Source: Mycolicibacterium arenosum
Lineage (GTDB): Bacteria; Actinomycetota; Actinomycetes; Mycobacteriales; Mycobacteriaceae
Assembly: GCF_024320865.1 (NCBI RefSeq)
Contig: NZ_JANDBD010000008.1
Span: 124,001 to 188,000, forward strand
Direction of reading: 5' to 3'
DNA: 64,000 nt
Position numbers and translations under genes: made by a program. The notes beneath the pieces are model-generated. The model searched no databases and was not told the origin of the DNA. It saw nothing but the letters and a program-made list of their open reading frames with translations. Shown piece after piece: positions 33,448 through 42,597 of this stretch. Numbering within the stretch: position 1 is the stretch's first letter; each line of letters begins with the position of its first letter.

Positions 33448-34593
33448 ATGAACGACGTGGCGATCATCGGTGTGGGCCTGCACCCCTTCGGCCGTTTCGA
33501 GGGCAAGTCGGCCATGGCGATGGGCGTCGACGCGATCTTCGCCGCGGTTGCCGACGCCGGGGTCGAGTGGGGCGACGTGCAGGCGGCGACGGGCGGCAGC
33601 TGGACGGTCGCCAACCCCGATGCCATCGTCGGCATGGTCGGCCTGTCGGGGATCCCCTTCACGAATGTGTTCAACGCGTGCGCGACCGCGGCGAGCGCGC
33701 TGAAGACGTGTGCCGACGGCATCCGGCTCGGCGACTACGACATCGGCATCGCGATCGGCCTCGACAAGCACCCGCGCGGCGCCTTCACGGAGGACCCCGC
33801 ACTCGTCGGCATGCCCCGCTGGTACGCCGAGAACGGCCAGTACCTCACCACCCAGTTCTTCGGGATGAAGGCCAACCGCTACCTGCACGACCACGGCATC
33901 TCGCAGCGGACGCTGGCCAAGGTGGCCGCCAAGAACTTCCGCAACGGAGCGTTGAATCCGAATGCGTTCCGCCGTAAGCCGATGGCCGAGGACGACATCC
34001 TCGATTCGCCCATGCTCAACTACCCGCTGACGCAGTACATGTTCTGCGCACCCGACGAGGGTGCGGCCGCCGCGGTGCTCTGTCGCGCCGACATCGCGCA
34101 CCGCTACACCGACAAGCCGATCTACCTGCGCGCCGTCGAAGTCCGGACGCGCAGCTACGGCGCCTACGAGGTCAACACCACGTGTGCGCCCGTCGAGGAG
34201 GACGTCTCGCCGACGGTGTACGCCTCGCGTGCCGCGTTCGAGCGTGCGGGCATCGGACCCGAGGACGTCGACGTGATACAGCTGCAGGACACCGATGCGG
34301 GCGCGGAGGTCATCCACATGGCCGAAGCCGGCTTCTGCGCCGACGGTGACCAGGAGAAGCTGCTGGCGGACGGTGCCACCGAGATCGGCGGCGCACTGCC
34401 CGTCAACACCGACGGCGGGCTGATCGCCAACGGCGAACCCATCGGCGCTTCGGGGCTGCGTCAGATCCACGAGCTCGTCAGGCAGCTGCGCGGCGAGGCG
34501 GGCGACCGGCAGGTGCCCGGCGCTCCACGCGTCGGCTTCGCCCAGCTCTACGGCGCACCGGGAACCTCCGGCGCCACGGTGGTGTCGCGCTAG
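33448..34593 (+). CDS. Thiolase-like (lipid-transfer/Ltp type) protein
   Basis: 381 residues with the thiolase fold. The nucleophile Cys78 (FNACATAAS) is kept. The second active-site motif reads NGEPIGASG, with Glu where thiolases have His (GHPxGASG), and the final CxG motif is replaced by YGAPGTSG. This pattern suits SCP2-like Ltp proteins that act as retro-aldolases or in CoA-thioester binding rather than ordinary thiolysis. No DUF35 partner is adjacent. Divergent from the molybdopterin/ALDH operon and convergent with the eight-gene operon. ATG used; a GTG at 33439 is in frame. Confidence 0.8.
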   Translation: MNDVAIIGVGLHPFGRFEGKSAMAMGVDAIFAAVADAGVEWGDVQAATGGSWTVANPDAIVGMVGLSGIPFTNVFNACATAASALKTCADGIRLGDYDIGIAIGLDKHPRGAFTEDPALVGMPRWYAENGQYLTTQFFGMKANRYLHDHGISQRTLAKVAAKNFRNGALNPNAFRRKPMAEDDILDSPMLNYPLTQYMFCAPDEGAAAAVLCRADIAHRYTDKPIYLRAVEVRTRSYGAYEVNTTCAPVEEDVSPTVYASRAAFERAGIGPEDVDVIQLQDTDAGAEVIHMAEAGFCADGDQEKLLADGATEIGGALPVNTDGGLIANGEPIGASGLRQIHELVRQLRGEAGDRQVPGAPRVGFAQLYGAPGTSGATVVSR

Positions 34594-34619
34594 CCGTAAC
34601 CGCGCGAGTAGGCGGATAG

Positions 34620-35612
34620 CTAGGCCCGCTCCCGCTCGAGGTGGAACCTCGCCGCGCGCTCGATGGCCTCAGCCGTCGGGCGCGGACGCCACCCGAGTTC
34701 GCGGGTGGCCTTTCCGTGGTCGGCGGGCGACATGATGTGCAGCAGGCGGATTCCCGTGACGTTGATGGGCGGGTCGCGCCGCAGCAACCGGCACGCCCCT
34801 TCGAGTACGGCGGCGAACGCGTAGGCCACGCCGAGCGGCACGCCGACTCGCGGTGGCCTCGCACCGACCGCAGACGCCGCGGTGGCCAGCATGTCCCGCA
34901 TCGACATGAAGCTCTCGGAGATGATGTATCGCTCGCCGATCCGGCCGCGCTCATCCGCGAGCAGGAACGCCTCGGCGACATCCTCGATGCCGACGACCTC
35001 CGTCGACACGCCGATCAGATAGGCGGGCACCCTCCCGAGCGCGGCCATCTTCACCATCAGGCCCTGGTGCGGCTGGAAGTCCAGCGGCCCATAGGGATTC
35101 GACACGCACATCGCGACGGCGGGCAGTCCGCGGTCACGAGCGTAGCCCAAGACCAGATCCTCGGCCCTGCGCCGGGACTCGATGTACGCGCCACCCTTGT
35201 CCGGCCAGTTGAAGGGCATGTCCTCGGTCGCCGACTCTCCGTCCGGTGCGATCGCGATCGTGCCGATCGTGCTGCAGAACACGAACTTCTCCAAGCCCGC
35301 GGTCACCGCGACGTCGAGCACACGGCGCAGGCTCTCGACGTTGGTGGCGAACAGCGGTGCCGGATCCCGAAGGTTGAACCGCGTGTCCACGACGCAGTAG
35401 AAGACCACCCGGGCGCCCTCCATCGCCGATCGCAGCGCGTCGACATCGCCGAGATCCCCGTAGTGGCGGTCGACGTCGAGGTCGTCGATCGCCGTGGTCA
35501 GGCTGGTCCGACGGAGGTAGACGCGCACGTCGTCGCCGCGCTCGACGAGCTTACGGGTGACGTGCGAGCCCACGAAGCCCGAGGCGCCCATCACCAGCGC
35601 GGTCCGGCTCAC
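34620..35612 (-). CDS. NAD-dependent epimerase/3beta-HSD-like dehydrogenase
   Basis: 330 residues. Extended SDR: N-terminal GASGFVGSHVTRKL, STIGTIA region, YIESRRRAED as the YxxxK pair (Tyr-Ile-Glu-Ser-Arg, with Arg in place of Lys, so check), and VGIEDVAEAFLLA. The family includes NAD-dependent epimerase/dehydratases and 3beta-hydroxysteroid dehydrogenases. GTG start overlaps the previous stop (GTGA). Last gene of the long minus-strand operon. Confidence 0.8.
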   Translation of the reverse strand: MSRTALVMGASGFVGSHVTRKLVERGDDVRVYLRRTSLTTAIDDLDVDRHYGDLGDVDALRSAMEGARVVFYCVVDTRFNLRDPAPLFATNVESLRRVLDVAVTAGLEKFVFCSTIGTIAIAPDGESATEDMPFNWPDKGGAYIESRRRAEDLVLGYARDRGLPAVAMCVSNPYGPLDFQPHQGLMVKMAALGRVPAYLIGVSTEVVGIEDVAEAFLLADERGRIGERYIISESFMSMRDMLATAASAVGARPPRVGVPLGVAYAFAAVLEGACRLLRRDPPINVTGIRLLHIMSPADHGKATRELGWRPRPTAEAIERAARFHLERERA

Positions 35613-36661
35613 AGGGCAACCAATCCCCGCGGCAGCGGCAGGATGTCGGCGTAGGTGACGATGCCCGGCGGCGCCGCCACCACCTTCGGGATCGCGTTGA
35701 CGGCGGGCATCGCCGTGAGGATCATCGGCAACCGCATGAAGTCGTTGAGAGTGGTGCCCTGGAAGTCCGGCGGCGGCGAGATGTCCATGCGCAGATCGAT
35801 GTTCGGGCACCCGGCGACTTTGATGCGGTGGCCGGTGTCGATCGGCCAGTCCGGCTCGAGCGTCTGACCCTTGCGCCAGACGAACCTCAACTCGACGACG
35901 CTGCGGCCGGCGACCTTGCCGTGCCAGCTGAACGAGATACCCGCCACGCAGCCGGCCGCAATGGTCCACGACCCCAGGTCGACGTCCTCGGTGGTCTTGG
36001 CGTACTCCGCCTCGCAGACGACCTCGTCGAACTCGACCCCGAGCACGTCACCCAGCAGATGGACGGCGTCGATGAAGACGTCGGTCGCCTTGGTAGTCAT
36101 GGCCAGCAGGCCGGGGTGATCGATGGGATGCGAGAAGCCGACCGGGATCTCGGTGGCCGGTGAGTCGTAGCCGCTGATGTCGGCTTCCTCGATGACGGTG
36201 ACCTTGTCGACGCGCTCGGACCCGCCGGCCGCGACGACGGCCAGCAAGTCGACGAAGCCGGGGTTGGTGCCGGAACCGAAGATCGAGGAACCGCCCCGCT
36301 CAGACGCGTCGACGAGGCGCTGCCTGCGCTCCGTACCCAGCGAATGTCCGGTGATGAACGCGGCGGTCGTCACGACGTTGGCACCCGATTCGAGGATGCG
36401 CTCCAACTCGTCGACATCGATCCACATCGGGTTGTAGACGATGCAGTCGGGCTTGAGCGCCAACAACGCGTCGACGTCGTCGGTGGCCTCGACCCCGACC
36501 GGCGCCAGGCCGCACAGCACGCCGGCGTCGCGCCCGACCTTGTCCGCCGACCACGCGAAGCACCCGACGAGTTCGAGATCGGGGTGGGTGGAGATCGACG
36601 ACACCGACTGCTTGCCGACGTTGCCCGTCGTCCACTGAACGACGCGGTACTTATCGCTCAC
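35609..36661 (-). CDS. NAD(P)-binding DapB-like dehydrogenase
   Basis: 350 residues. N-terminal Rossmann domain YRVVQWTTGNVGKQSV, resembling dihydrodipicolinate reductase N-domain, followed by a large C-terminal domain with FGSGTNPGFVDLLAV and IPVGFSHPIDHPG. Mycobacteria have many such proteins, usually annotated as dihydrodipicolinate reductase or amine dehydrogenase-like; true DapB is about 245 residues, so lysine synthesis is unlikely. GTG start overlaps the FadE stop. Confidence 0.75.
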   Translation of the reverse strand: MSDKYRVVQWTTGNVGKQSVSSISTHPDLELVGCFAWSADKVGRDAGVLCGLAPVGVEATDDVDALLALKPDCIVYNPMWIDVDELERILESGANVVTTAAFITGHSLGTERRQRLVDASERGGSSIFGSGTNPGFVDLLAVVAAGGSERVDKVTVIEEADISGYDSPATEIPVGFSHPIDHPGLLAMTTKATDVFIDAVHLLGDVLGVEFDEVVCEAEYAKTTEDVDLGSWTIAAGCVAGISFSWHGKVAGRSVVELRFVWRKGQTLEPDWPIDTGHRIKVAGCPNIDLRMDISPPPDFQGTTLNDFMRLPMILTAMPAVNAIPKVVAAPPGIVTYADILPLPRGLVAL

Positions 36662-37848
36662 GACGCCTTCTTCGGTGGCGAGTAGTTCGGCTTGCCCAGC
36701 CCCAGCACGTGCTGGGCGATCATGTTGCGGAACACCTCCAGCGTCCCGCCGTAGATCCCGACCAGCGGCGCGAACCGGTAGACGTACTCGGCCGCACCGT
36801 CGTCGGCGGCTCCCTCGGTGCCGACGGGCAGCGTCGACGCCGTGCCGAGGATGTCCATCAGGTCCGGCGCGACATCGCGCATCGACTGCGCCAGCGCGAC
36901 CCGGCCGAAGATGCTCGGCGTACTCACCGCCACCTCCATCCGAGCCACACTCCGACCCAGCCGGTAGGCCACCGAATCGTCGTCGATCGCCTTGCGCCCG
37001 TTGGCGTCCGGCGTACCGACCACGCGTCCCGCCACGTCGCAGGCCTTCACCATGAACTCGCCCTGATGCATCATGATCGCCACGTCCTGCAGCCCGTCCG
37101 GCTCAGTGGCGGTGGCGCCGTGCTCGGCGTCCAGTGGACCCCGCAGCACCGTCCAGCCGCCGTTGACCTCGCCTAGCCGGTACCTGTCCGGTACCCGAAC
37201 GTCGCTGTAGTAGACGATGTTCGTGCGGTCGCCGTCGACGGTGCGGATGCCCTGGATCTCGATTCCAGGGGTGTCCAGCGGCACCAGGAACATGGTGATG
37301 CTCTTGTGCTTCTGCGCATCGGGGTCGGTGTTGGTGATCAGGAAGACGTACTGGCAGTTGTGCGCGCCGGTGGTGAACATCTTGGAGCCGTTGATCACCC
37401 ACTCGTCGCCGTCGCGAACCGCTCTGGTCTTGCAGGTCGCGATGTCCGAGCCGCCCTCGGGCTCGGTGTAGCCGAGGCACAGTCGCGCTTCACCGCTGAA
37501 CACCTTCGGCAGCACCTCGTCGCGCAGTTCGGGTGAGCCGAACGCGGCGACGGCCCTGGAGACCATGACGGTGGTGCCCATGGTCACCCAGGGGACGTGG
37601 TAGCGGCGCTTCTCCAACTCCCACAGCCGCCGTCGGACGCGGGGAAAGCCGCCCTCGTCCTCGCTCTTCCACTCCCCGTGCAGGTAACCGGCCTCGCCGA
37701 GCGCCAGATGCACGCCCTCGTCGAAGTTGTCCCCGGTCTCCCGGTCGCGCCGGATGACGTCGTCGGTGACGTGCTCGGCGAGGAAGGCGCGGGCCTCCTC
37801 GAGGAAGGCCCGGTCGTCATCGGACAGCTGTACGCGTGAGAAGTCCAT
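36658..37848 (-). CDS. Acyl-CoA dehydrogenase (FadE), first of a pair
   Basis: 396 residues. Full ACAD: LCLGYTEPEGGSDIATCKT, VINGSKMFTTGAHNCQYVFL, and C-terminal YGGTLEVFRNMIAQHVLGL. With the shorter FadE just upstream it should form a heterotetrameric alpha2beta2 enzyme, the arrangement known for mycobacterial side-chain-degrading FadE pairs. It introduces an alpha-beta double bond into an acyl-CoA, passing electrons to ETF. The ATG lies 12 bp after the partner gene's stop. Confidence 0.88.
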   Translation of the reverse strand: MDFSRVQLSDDDRAFLEEARAFLAEHVTDDVIRRDRETGDNFDEGVHLALGEAGYLHGEWKSEDEGGFPRVRRRLWELEKRRYHVPWVTMGTTVMVSRAVAAFGSPELRDEVLPKVFSGEARLCLGYTEPEGGSDIATCKTRAVRDGDEWVINGSKMFTTGAHNCQYVFLITNTDPDAQKHKSITMFLVPLDTPGIEIQGIRTVDGDRTNIVYYSDVRVPDRYRLGEVNGGWTVLRGPLDAEHGATATEPDGLQDVAIMMHQGEFMVKACDVAGRVVGTPDANGRKAIDDDSVAYRLGRSVARMEVAVSTPSIFGRVALAQSMRDVAPDLMDILGTASTLPVGTEGAADDGAAEYVYRFAPLVGIYGGTLEVFRNMIAQHVLGLGKPNYSPPKKAS

Positions 37849-37860
37849 CGCCGTTGTCTC

Positions 37861-38925
37861 CTATGCACTTTCCCGCGCGGCTGACGTTTCTCGAGCAGCG
37901 ACGAGCCGCCCGATGCGCTTGGTGGTCTCTCCGGGATCGCCCGCCGCCAGGGGCCAGCCTCGCGCGCGCACCAGGTACGCGCTCGCCGCGGCCTCCTCGG
38001 ACACGCCCAGCCCGCCCTGGATGTGCACGGCCACGGTCGCGGCCTTCGCCGCCTCCTCCGCCGCGAAGACGAACGCCGCCGGACCCAACTCGGGGCGTTC
38101 GCCGGGCTCGTTGTCCAGGTACCACGCGGCGCGCCGGGCCAACGCACGGATGCCCTGCACGGTGATCGCCATGTTGGCGAGCGGATGTGAGATCGCCTGC
38201 AGTGTCGCGATCGGCACGCCGAGCGTGTAGCGGGTCTTCGCGAACTCCGCGGCGATCGTCATGGTCTCCTCGATCAGTCCGGCCAACGCGGACGCGGTCA
38301 GCAGCCGCCATTCATCAAGGGCGAGTTGGTAATCGGCGAGCGCTTGCGCACCGCTCCCCAGCACAGTCCGCGTGTCCGCGGCCGACGGATCGATCCACGC
38401 CATCGGCAGCTTGCCCAGATTCGCGACGGCGGCAGGGCGGGTGGCGAACGCCAGGAGGACGACGTCGTCGCCGTCGCGCACGACGATGTGGTCGGCGATC
38501 GCCCCGCTGGCGATCAAACGCGGCCCCGCGGTGTCGGTCTCGCGGAGGTCCAGCGTCAGGATCCGTTCACCGGACGCGGCTCCCGCGAGTTCGCCGCCTA
38601 GCGCTCCGAGCCTGTCCAGCAGGCGTGCGGCGCAGACGTGGTCGATCCACGGCACCGGTGCCAGCGACCTCCCGAGCTCCTCTGCCACCAGTGTCAGGTC
38701 GACCAGCGTTGCACCGTCTCCGCCAACGGATTCCGGTAGCGCCATCGTCGTCGCTCCGGTGGCGCACAACTTCTCCCACAGTCCCTTGTCGAAGCCGGCG
38801 GCCTCGGCGGCGCGCACGACGTCGATCGAGCAGTTCGCCGTGACGAACTCGCGGTACGCCGACTGGAGGGCGACGTGGTCCTCGGTCAGGCTGTAATCCA
38901 CCCTGCGCAATTCGTAGCGATCCAT
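37861..38925 (-). CDS. Acyl-CoA dehydrogenase (FadE), partner subunit
   Basis: 354 residues. ACAD fold with shortened middle region; N-half ALQSAYREFVTANC and MALPESVGGDG, C-half LADYQLALDEWRLLTASALAGLIEETMTIA and AAVHIQGGLGVSEEAAASAYLVR. It lacks the usual complete FAD/catalytic pattern, consistent with a beta-type subunit. ATG at 38925 overlaps the amidohydrolase stop by one base (TGATG). The long upstream extension of this frame belongs to antisense sequence of the neighbour. Confidence 0.85.
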   Translation of the reverse strand: MDRYELRRVDYSLTEDHVALQSAYREFVTANCSIDVVRAAEAAGFDKGLWEKLCATGATTMALPESVGGDGATLVDLTLVAEELGRSLAPVPWIDHVCAARLLDRLGALGGELAGAASGERILTLDLRETDTAGPRLIASGAIADHIVVRDGDDVVLLAFATRPAAVANLGKLPMAWIDPSAADTRTVLGSGAQALADYQLALDEWRLLTASALAGLIEETMTIAAEFAKTRYTLGVPIATLQAISHPLANMAITVQGIRALARRAAWYLDNEPGERPELGPAAFVFAAEEAAKAATVAVHIQGGLGVSEEAAASAYLVRARGWPLAAGDPGETTKRIGRLVAARETSAARESA

Positions 38926-39767
38926 CACGCTTCCTCTCCGAAGAAGAATTCTGCGGCGTTGTTGTAGAGGTAGTTGTCGAGTACGTCCGGTGGGAGATCG
39001 AGCGCCAGCGCCTCCGGCACGACCCGGCTCTGCCGCAGCACCGGCCAGTCGGACGCGAAGATCACCTTGTCCTTGCCGCGGGTTCGCATGAAGTGAAGCA
39101 GGCTCTCCGGCAACCGTTTCGGCGACCACGCCGACGTCATGATGCGCAGGTTCCGATACTTGATCAGCAGTCGGATCGCGACGTCCCACCACGGGTCGGC
39201 ACCGTGGATCATGCAGAGCTTGAGCTCGGGGAACCGGACGCACACCCGGTCGAGGTGGATCGGATTCTGGGCCTCACCGGGAATCGGCGGGCCGGGCAAT
39301 CCGGTGTTGATGCACAGCGGAAGCTCGAGTTCAGCGCATTTGGCGTACAGCGGGTAGTACACGGCGTCACTCGGCGGGTACATGCCGTCGCCCCAGAAGC
39401 TGGGCCCGACAGCGACGTACGTGATCGGAAGATCGTTACGCAGTGCCGTCAGATCACGCAGTGCGGGCACCGGACGCAGCAGGTTGATCCCGCCGATCGC
39501 GAGGCTGAACCGGTCCGGCCGCTCCTGCGCGAACTTCCGTGCGGTGACCGACGGATTCACCAGGTTGTCCATCAACACCGCCCGTGCGACGCCGTGCTCG
39601 TCCATCTCGTCGAGCAGTTCCGGCATCTCGACCTGGTCGTACAGCGACGCCGGACCCTTGAAGTAGTCGTCGCGCACCTTCAGCATGAACTCGGGTTGCT
39701 TGGCCGTCTCGCCGAAGTGCACGTTGACCAGGCAGTCAATGACACGGTTGACGCGGTTTGCCGTCAC
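38925..39767 (-). CDS. Amidohydrolase-2 family metal hydrolase
   Basis: 280 residues. TIM-barrel amidohydrolase of the decarboxylase/hydratase group (PF04909): DEMDEHGVARAVLMDN, GEAQNPIHLDRVCVRFPELKLCMIHGADPWWD and the terminal FASDWPVL carrying the metal Asp. The N-terminal HxH metal motif is absent (DCLVNVH), which often occurs in CoA-linked members. GTG overlaps the FadD stop (GTGA). Probably hydrates, decarboxylates or cleaves an intermediate made by the ligase. Confidence 0.8.
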   Translation of the reverse strand: MTANRVNRVIDCLVNVHFGETAKQPEFMLKVRDDYFKGPASLYDQVEMPELLDEMDEHGVARAVLMDNLVNPSVTARKFAQERPDRFSLAIGGINLLRPVPALRDLTALRNDLPITYVAVGPSFWGDGMYPPSDAVYYPLYAKCAELELPLCINTGLPGPPIPGEAQNPIHLDRVCVRFPELKLCMIHGADPWWDVAIRLLIKYRNLRIMTSAWSPKRLPESLLHFMRTRGKDKVIFASDWPVLRQSRVVPEALALDLPPDVLDNYLYNNAAEFFFGEEA

Positions 39768-41380
39768 CTCGACACCGCCTGTGCCTCCGCCTTCGCCCAG
39801 CGGTAGTCGGCCTTGCCGTTGCCCAGCCGGCGAACCCTCTCGACGAACAGGAACTCCTTGGGCGCCTTGAACCTCGCCAGGTGCTCGACGCAGACCGCGT
39901 GCAGGGCCTCGGCGTCGACGGCGGTGTCGGGCCGCCGTTCGACGAGCGCGACGACCTCCTGGCCCCACCGCTCGCTCTCCCGACCGACCACCAGAGCGTC
40001 GGCAACGCCGGCGTGTGCGCGGATGACGGCCTCGACCTCCTCGACGAAGACCTTCTCGCCGCCGGTGTTGATCACCAGCGAGTCCCTGCCGAAGAGTCTC
40101 AGCGTTCCGTCTGCCTCCAACGACGCCCGGTCCCCGGAGACCACGACGCGCCGACCCTCGACAACGGGGAACGTCGTGCCCGTGGCGGCCTCGTCGTCGA
40201 AGTAGCCCAACGGGATTCGGCCGGTCCGCACCACCCAGCCGACCTCGTCCTCACCGGGTGCGACGAAGCGGGTGAGGTCGTCCGACACCACCATGCCGCC
40301 CTCGCGCAGGTCGAACGTCTCGCGGTGCGAACCACGCTGGTTGTGCCCGAAGCCCATGTTGCCGGTCTCCGAGGACCCGTAGCCGTTGATGATCGTCACC
40401 TGCGGCAGCTTCTCCAGAATGGCGGCGACGTGCTTCGGATTGGTTGCCGCGCCGCCCGTTCCGATGGCGTACAGCGATGTGAGGTCGTAGTCGGTGCGTC
40501 CCAGTTCCTCGATCAGCGGGGCCGCGTACGCGTCGCCGACCATCGTCATCAGCCCGACCTTCTCGCGCTCCGCCGTGCTCAGCACCGCCGCCGGATCGAA
40601 CTTGGCGCGGTCGTCGTACACGATGACGGGCAGCCCGGCCAGGGATCCGGAGAACACCGTCCACAGCCCCGCCGCGTGCATGAGGGGTGACACCGCGAAC
40701 CACGGCGGGCCCACGTTGCGCCGCACCTTGTCGTGGATCTCGTCAACCGTCGCGTGGTCGGCGCCGACCATCGACGACACGTAGGTGTCGCTCTGTCGCC
40801 ACAGCACCCCCTTGGGCCTGCCGGTGGTACCACCCGTGCAGTACATGATGACGTCATCGGGTGATCCGGCGATGCGGCGTTCCGAATGTCCCTGCGCTAT
40901 GGCGTCGTCCAGCGACACGGAGCCGGGTAGTGGCGGTGCGTCGCTGCCGTCGTCGACGGCGACGAGCAGCTCGGCACCCGTCTCGGGGAGCACGTCGGCG
41001 AACTTCGCCCCCAGCGCACGGTGGTAGACGACGACGCGAGGCTTGACGTAGGCGAGCAGTTCGGCGACCTCGCGCGGGGTGTAGTGGTGGTTGACGTTGA
41101 CCGGTACCGCGCGTGCCTTCAGGCAGCCGAGAACCACCTCGGGATAGCGGTCGTTGTACATCACCAGGGCGACGCGGTCCTGCCCGCACTCCCAGTTCCG
41201 CAGCCCCGCCCGATCCACGTGGGCGCCGAGGCCGGAGTCGGCGAGGAAGTTGCCGAAGCGGCGCGTTCGGTCCGCCATCTCGCCGTAACCGGTCCGGCGA
41301 TCCCCGCACACCGTCATCGTGCGGTCGGGGATCACGTCGGCGATGGCGTCGACGACGTCGCCGATAGTCCACTCCCCCAT
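39764..41380 (-). CDS. Acyl-CoA synthetase (FadD19-like)
   Basis: 538 residues. ANL-superfamily ligase: P-loop YCTGGTTGRPKG, GYGSSETGNMGF, domain-hinge RLFGRDSLVINTGGEKVFVEEVE and the catalytic Lys in GNGKADYRW. Order and length match mycobacterial FadD19-type ligases that activate sterol side chains and other bulky carboxylic acids. ATG at 41380 lies 2 bp after the next amidohydrolase. It would produce the CoA ester for the adjacent FadE pair. Confidence 0.88.
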   Translation of the reverse strand: MGEWTIGDVVDAIADVIPDRTMTVCGDRRTGYGEMADRTRRFGNFLADSGLGAHVDRAGLRNWECGQDRVALVMYNDRYPEVVLGCLKARAVPVNVNHHYTPREVAELLAYVKPRVVVYHRALGAKFADVLPETGAELLVAVDDGSDAPPLPGSVSLDDAIAQGHSERRIAGSPDDVIMYCTGGTTGRPKGVLWRQSDTYVSSMVGADHATVDEIHDKVRRNVGPPWFAVSPLMHAAGLWTVFSGSLAGLPVIVYDDRAKFDPAAVLSTAEREKVGLMTMVGDAYAAPLIEELGRTDYDLTSLYAIGTGGAATNPKHVAAILEKLPQVTIINGYGSSETGNMGFGHNQRGSHRETFDLREGGMVVSDDLTRFVAPGEDEVGWVVRTGRIPLGYFDDEAATGTTFPVVEGRRVVVSGDRASLEADGTLRLFGRDSLVINTGGEKVFVEEVEAVIRAHAGVADALVVGRESERWGQEVVALVERRPDTAVDAEALHAVCVEHLARFKAPKEFLFVERVRRLGNGKADYRWAKAEAQAVSR

Positions 41381-41382
41381 GG

Positions 41383-42597
41383 TCAGGCGGTCGTGACGTG
41401 GGTGCCGACCAGGGCAAGCGCGTTGTCGCGCATCACCTTCCGGGTGTCCTCGTAGCTGAACTGGGGGAACTGCGGGATGTCGGCGGTGAAGGTCATCGGG
41501 TCGGCGAGCCCCTCGCCGTGCGGCCAGTCGGACCCGAACAGGATCTTGTCGACGCCGATCGTGTCGGCGAGCAGCTGCACGTCGTCCTCGTAGTACGGCG
41601 CGATCCACACGTTGTTCCTCAGTTGCTCGACGGGGTCCTCCCTGTAGTGATAGGGCGCGTTGTTCGCCGACTTCTTCAGTCGCTTGATCAATCGGTAGAC
41701 GAAGTACGAGCCGTTCTCGATACTCGCCACCTTGAGCGTCGGGTGCCTGGTGAAGACCTGGTGCACGATCATCGACGCCATCGCGTCGTGAATCGCGCGG
41801 TCGTCGAGGAGGACCTGGTCGAGCGGGTCCTTCTTGCCGAACCCCTCGAATGTCGCCTTACCGCCCCACAGCGCGGCGATCGCGAGGTAGCCGCTGTCGG
41901 ACAGGTGGAAGACGACGGGAACGCCCGCCTCGGCCAGTCGCGCCCAGACCGGGTCGTGCAGTGGGTCGCCGAGCGAGCGGGGCTTGACGACACCGGGTAC
42001 GGGGGCGGGTCGCACGCAGACGATCTTGGCCCCGCGTCCGAGTACGAAATCGACTTCCTCGACGGCTTTGTCGGGGTCGGCCAGCGAGATGATCGGCGCC
42101 GACAGGAACCGGTGGTCCGGCCGGTCGAATCCCCAGTCCTCGTCGAGCCAGAGGTTGAACGCGTGGACCGTCGCCATCGTGGCCTCGATGTCGTGCTTGA
42201 GCGCCTCCTCGACCCCGCACGCGAACGTCGGCAGCATGAAGGCGGTTTCGAGATTCTGCGTATCCAGGATCTTCACGCGCGCATCGCGGTTCTGATACTC
42301 GGGATGGTCGGCGAGGCGATCGACCTTCATCAACGACGCGGGGTCGACACCCTCCGGGATCTCACCGCGGAACAGCAGGTCCAGGCAGCCCGGCTCGATG
42401 ATGGGGTCGAACGTGGGGTTGGGAATGAACTGGTTGACGACGCCGCCCATGACCGCGAAGGTGCGCTTGCCCTCGGTGAGCATCTGCACGCCGCGACGCT
42501 TGAACTCCTTCGGCAGATGCCGGGTGCAGGAGTCGATCGTCTCGTAGTAGTGGTTGTCGACGTCGATCGCCTGATAATCCAGTGGCTGATCGGACAT
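41383..42597 (-). CDS. Amidohydrolase-2 family metal hydrolase (larger paralogue)
   Basis: 404 residues. Same family as the smaller amidohydrolase three genes down; N-terminal YQAIDVDNHYYE stands where HxH normally is, SDPHxxx-type tail reads FGSDWPHGEG with the metal Asp, and SMIVHQVFTRHPTLKVASIENGSYF is the helix-barrel segment. Such pairs of amidohydrolases flank FadD genes in several mycobacterial catabolic clusters. ATG directly follows the crotonase stop with no gap. Confidence 0.82.
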   Translation of the reverse strand: MSDQPLDYQAIDVDNHYYETIDSCTRHLPKEFKRRGVQMLTEGKRTFAVMGGVVNQFIPNPTFDPIIEPGCLDLLFRGEIPEGVDPASLMKVDRLADHPEYQNRDARVKILDTQNLETAFMLPTFACGVEEALKHDIEATMATVHAFNLWLDEDWGFDRPDHRFLSAPIISLADPDKAVEEVDFVLGRGAKIVCVRPAPVPGVVKPRSLGDPLHDPVWARLAEAGVPVVFHLSDSGYLAIAALWGGKATFEGFGKKDPLDQVLLDDRAIHDAMASMIVHQVFTRHPTLKVASIENGSYFVYRLIKRLKKSANNAPYHYREDPVEQLRNNVWIAPYYEDDVQLLADTIGVDKILFGSDWPHGEGLADPMTFTADIPQFPQFSYEDTRKVMRDNALALVGTHVTTA

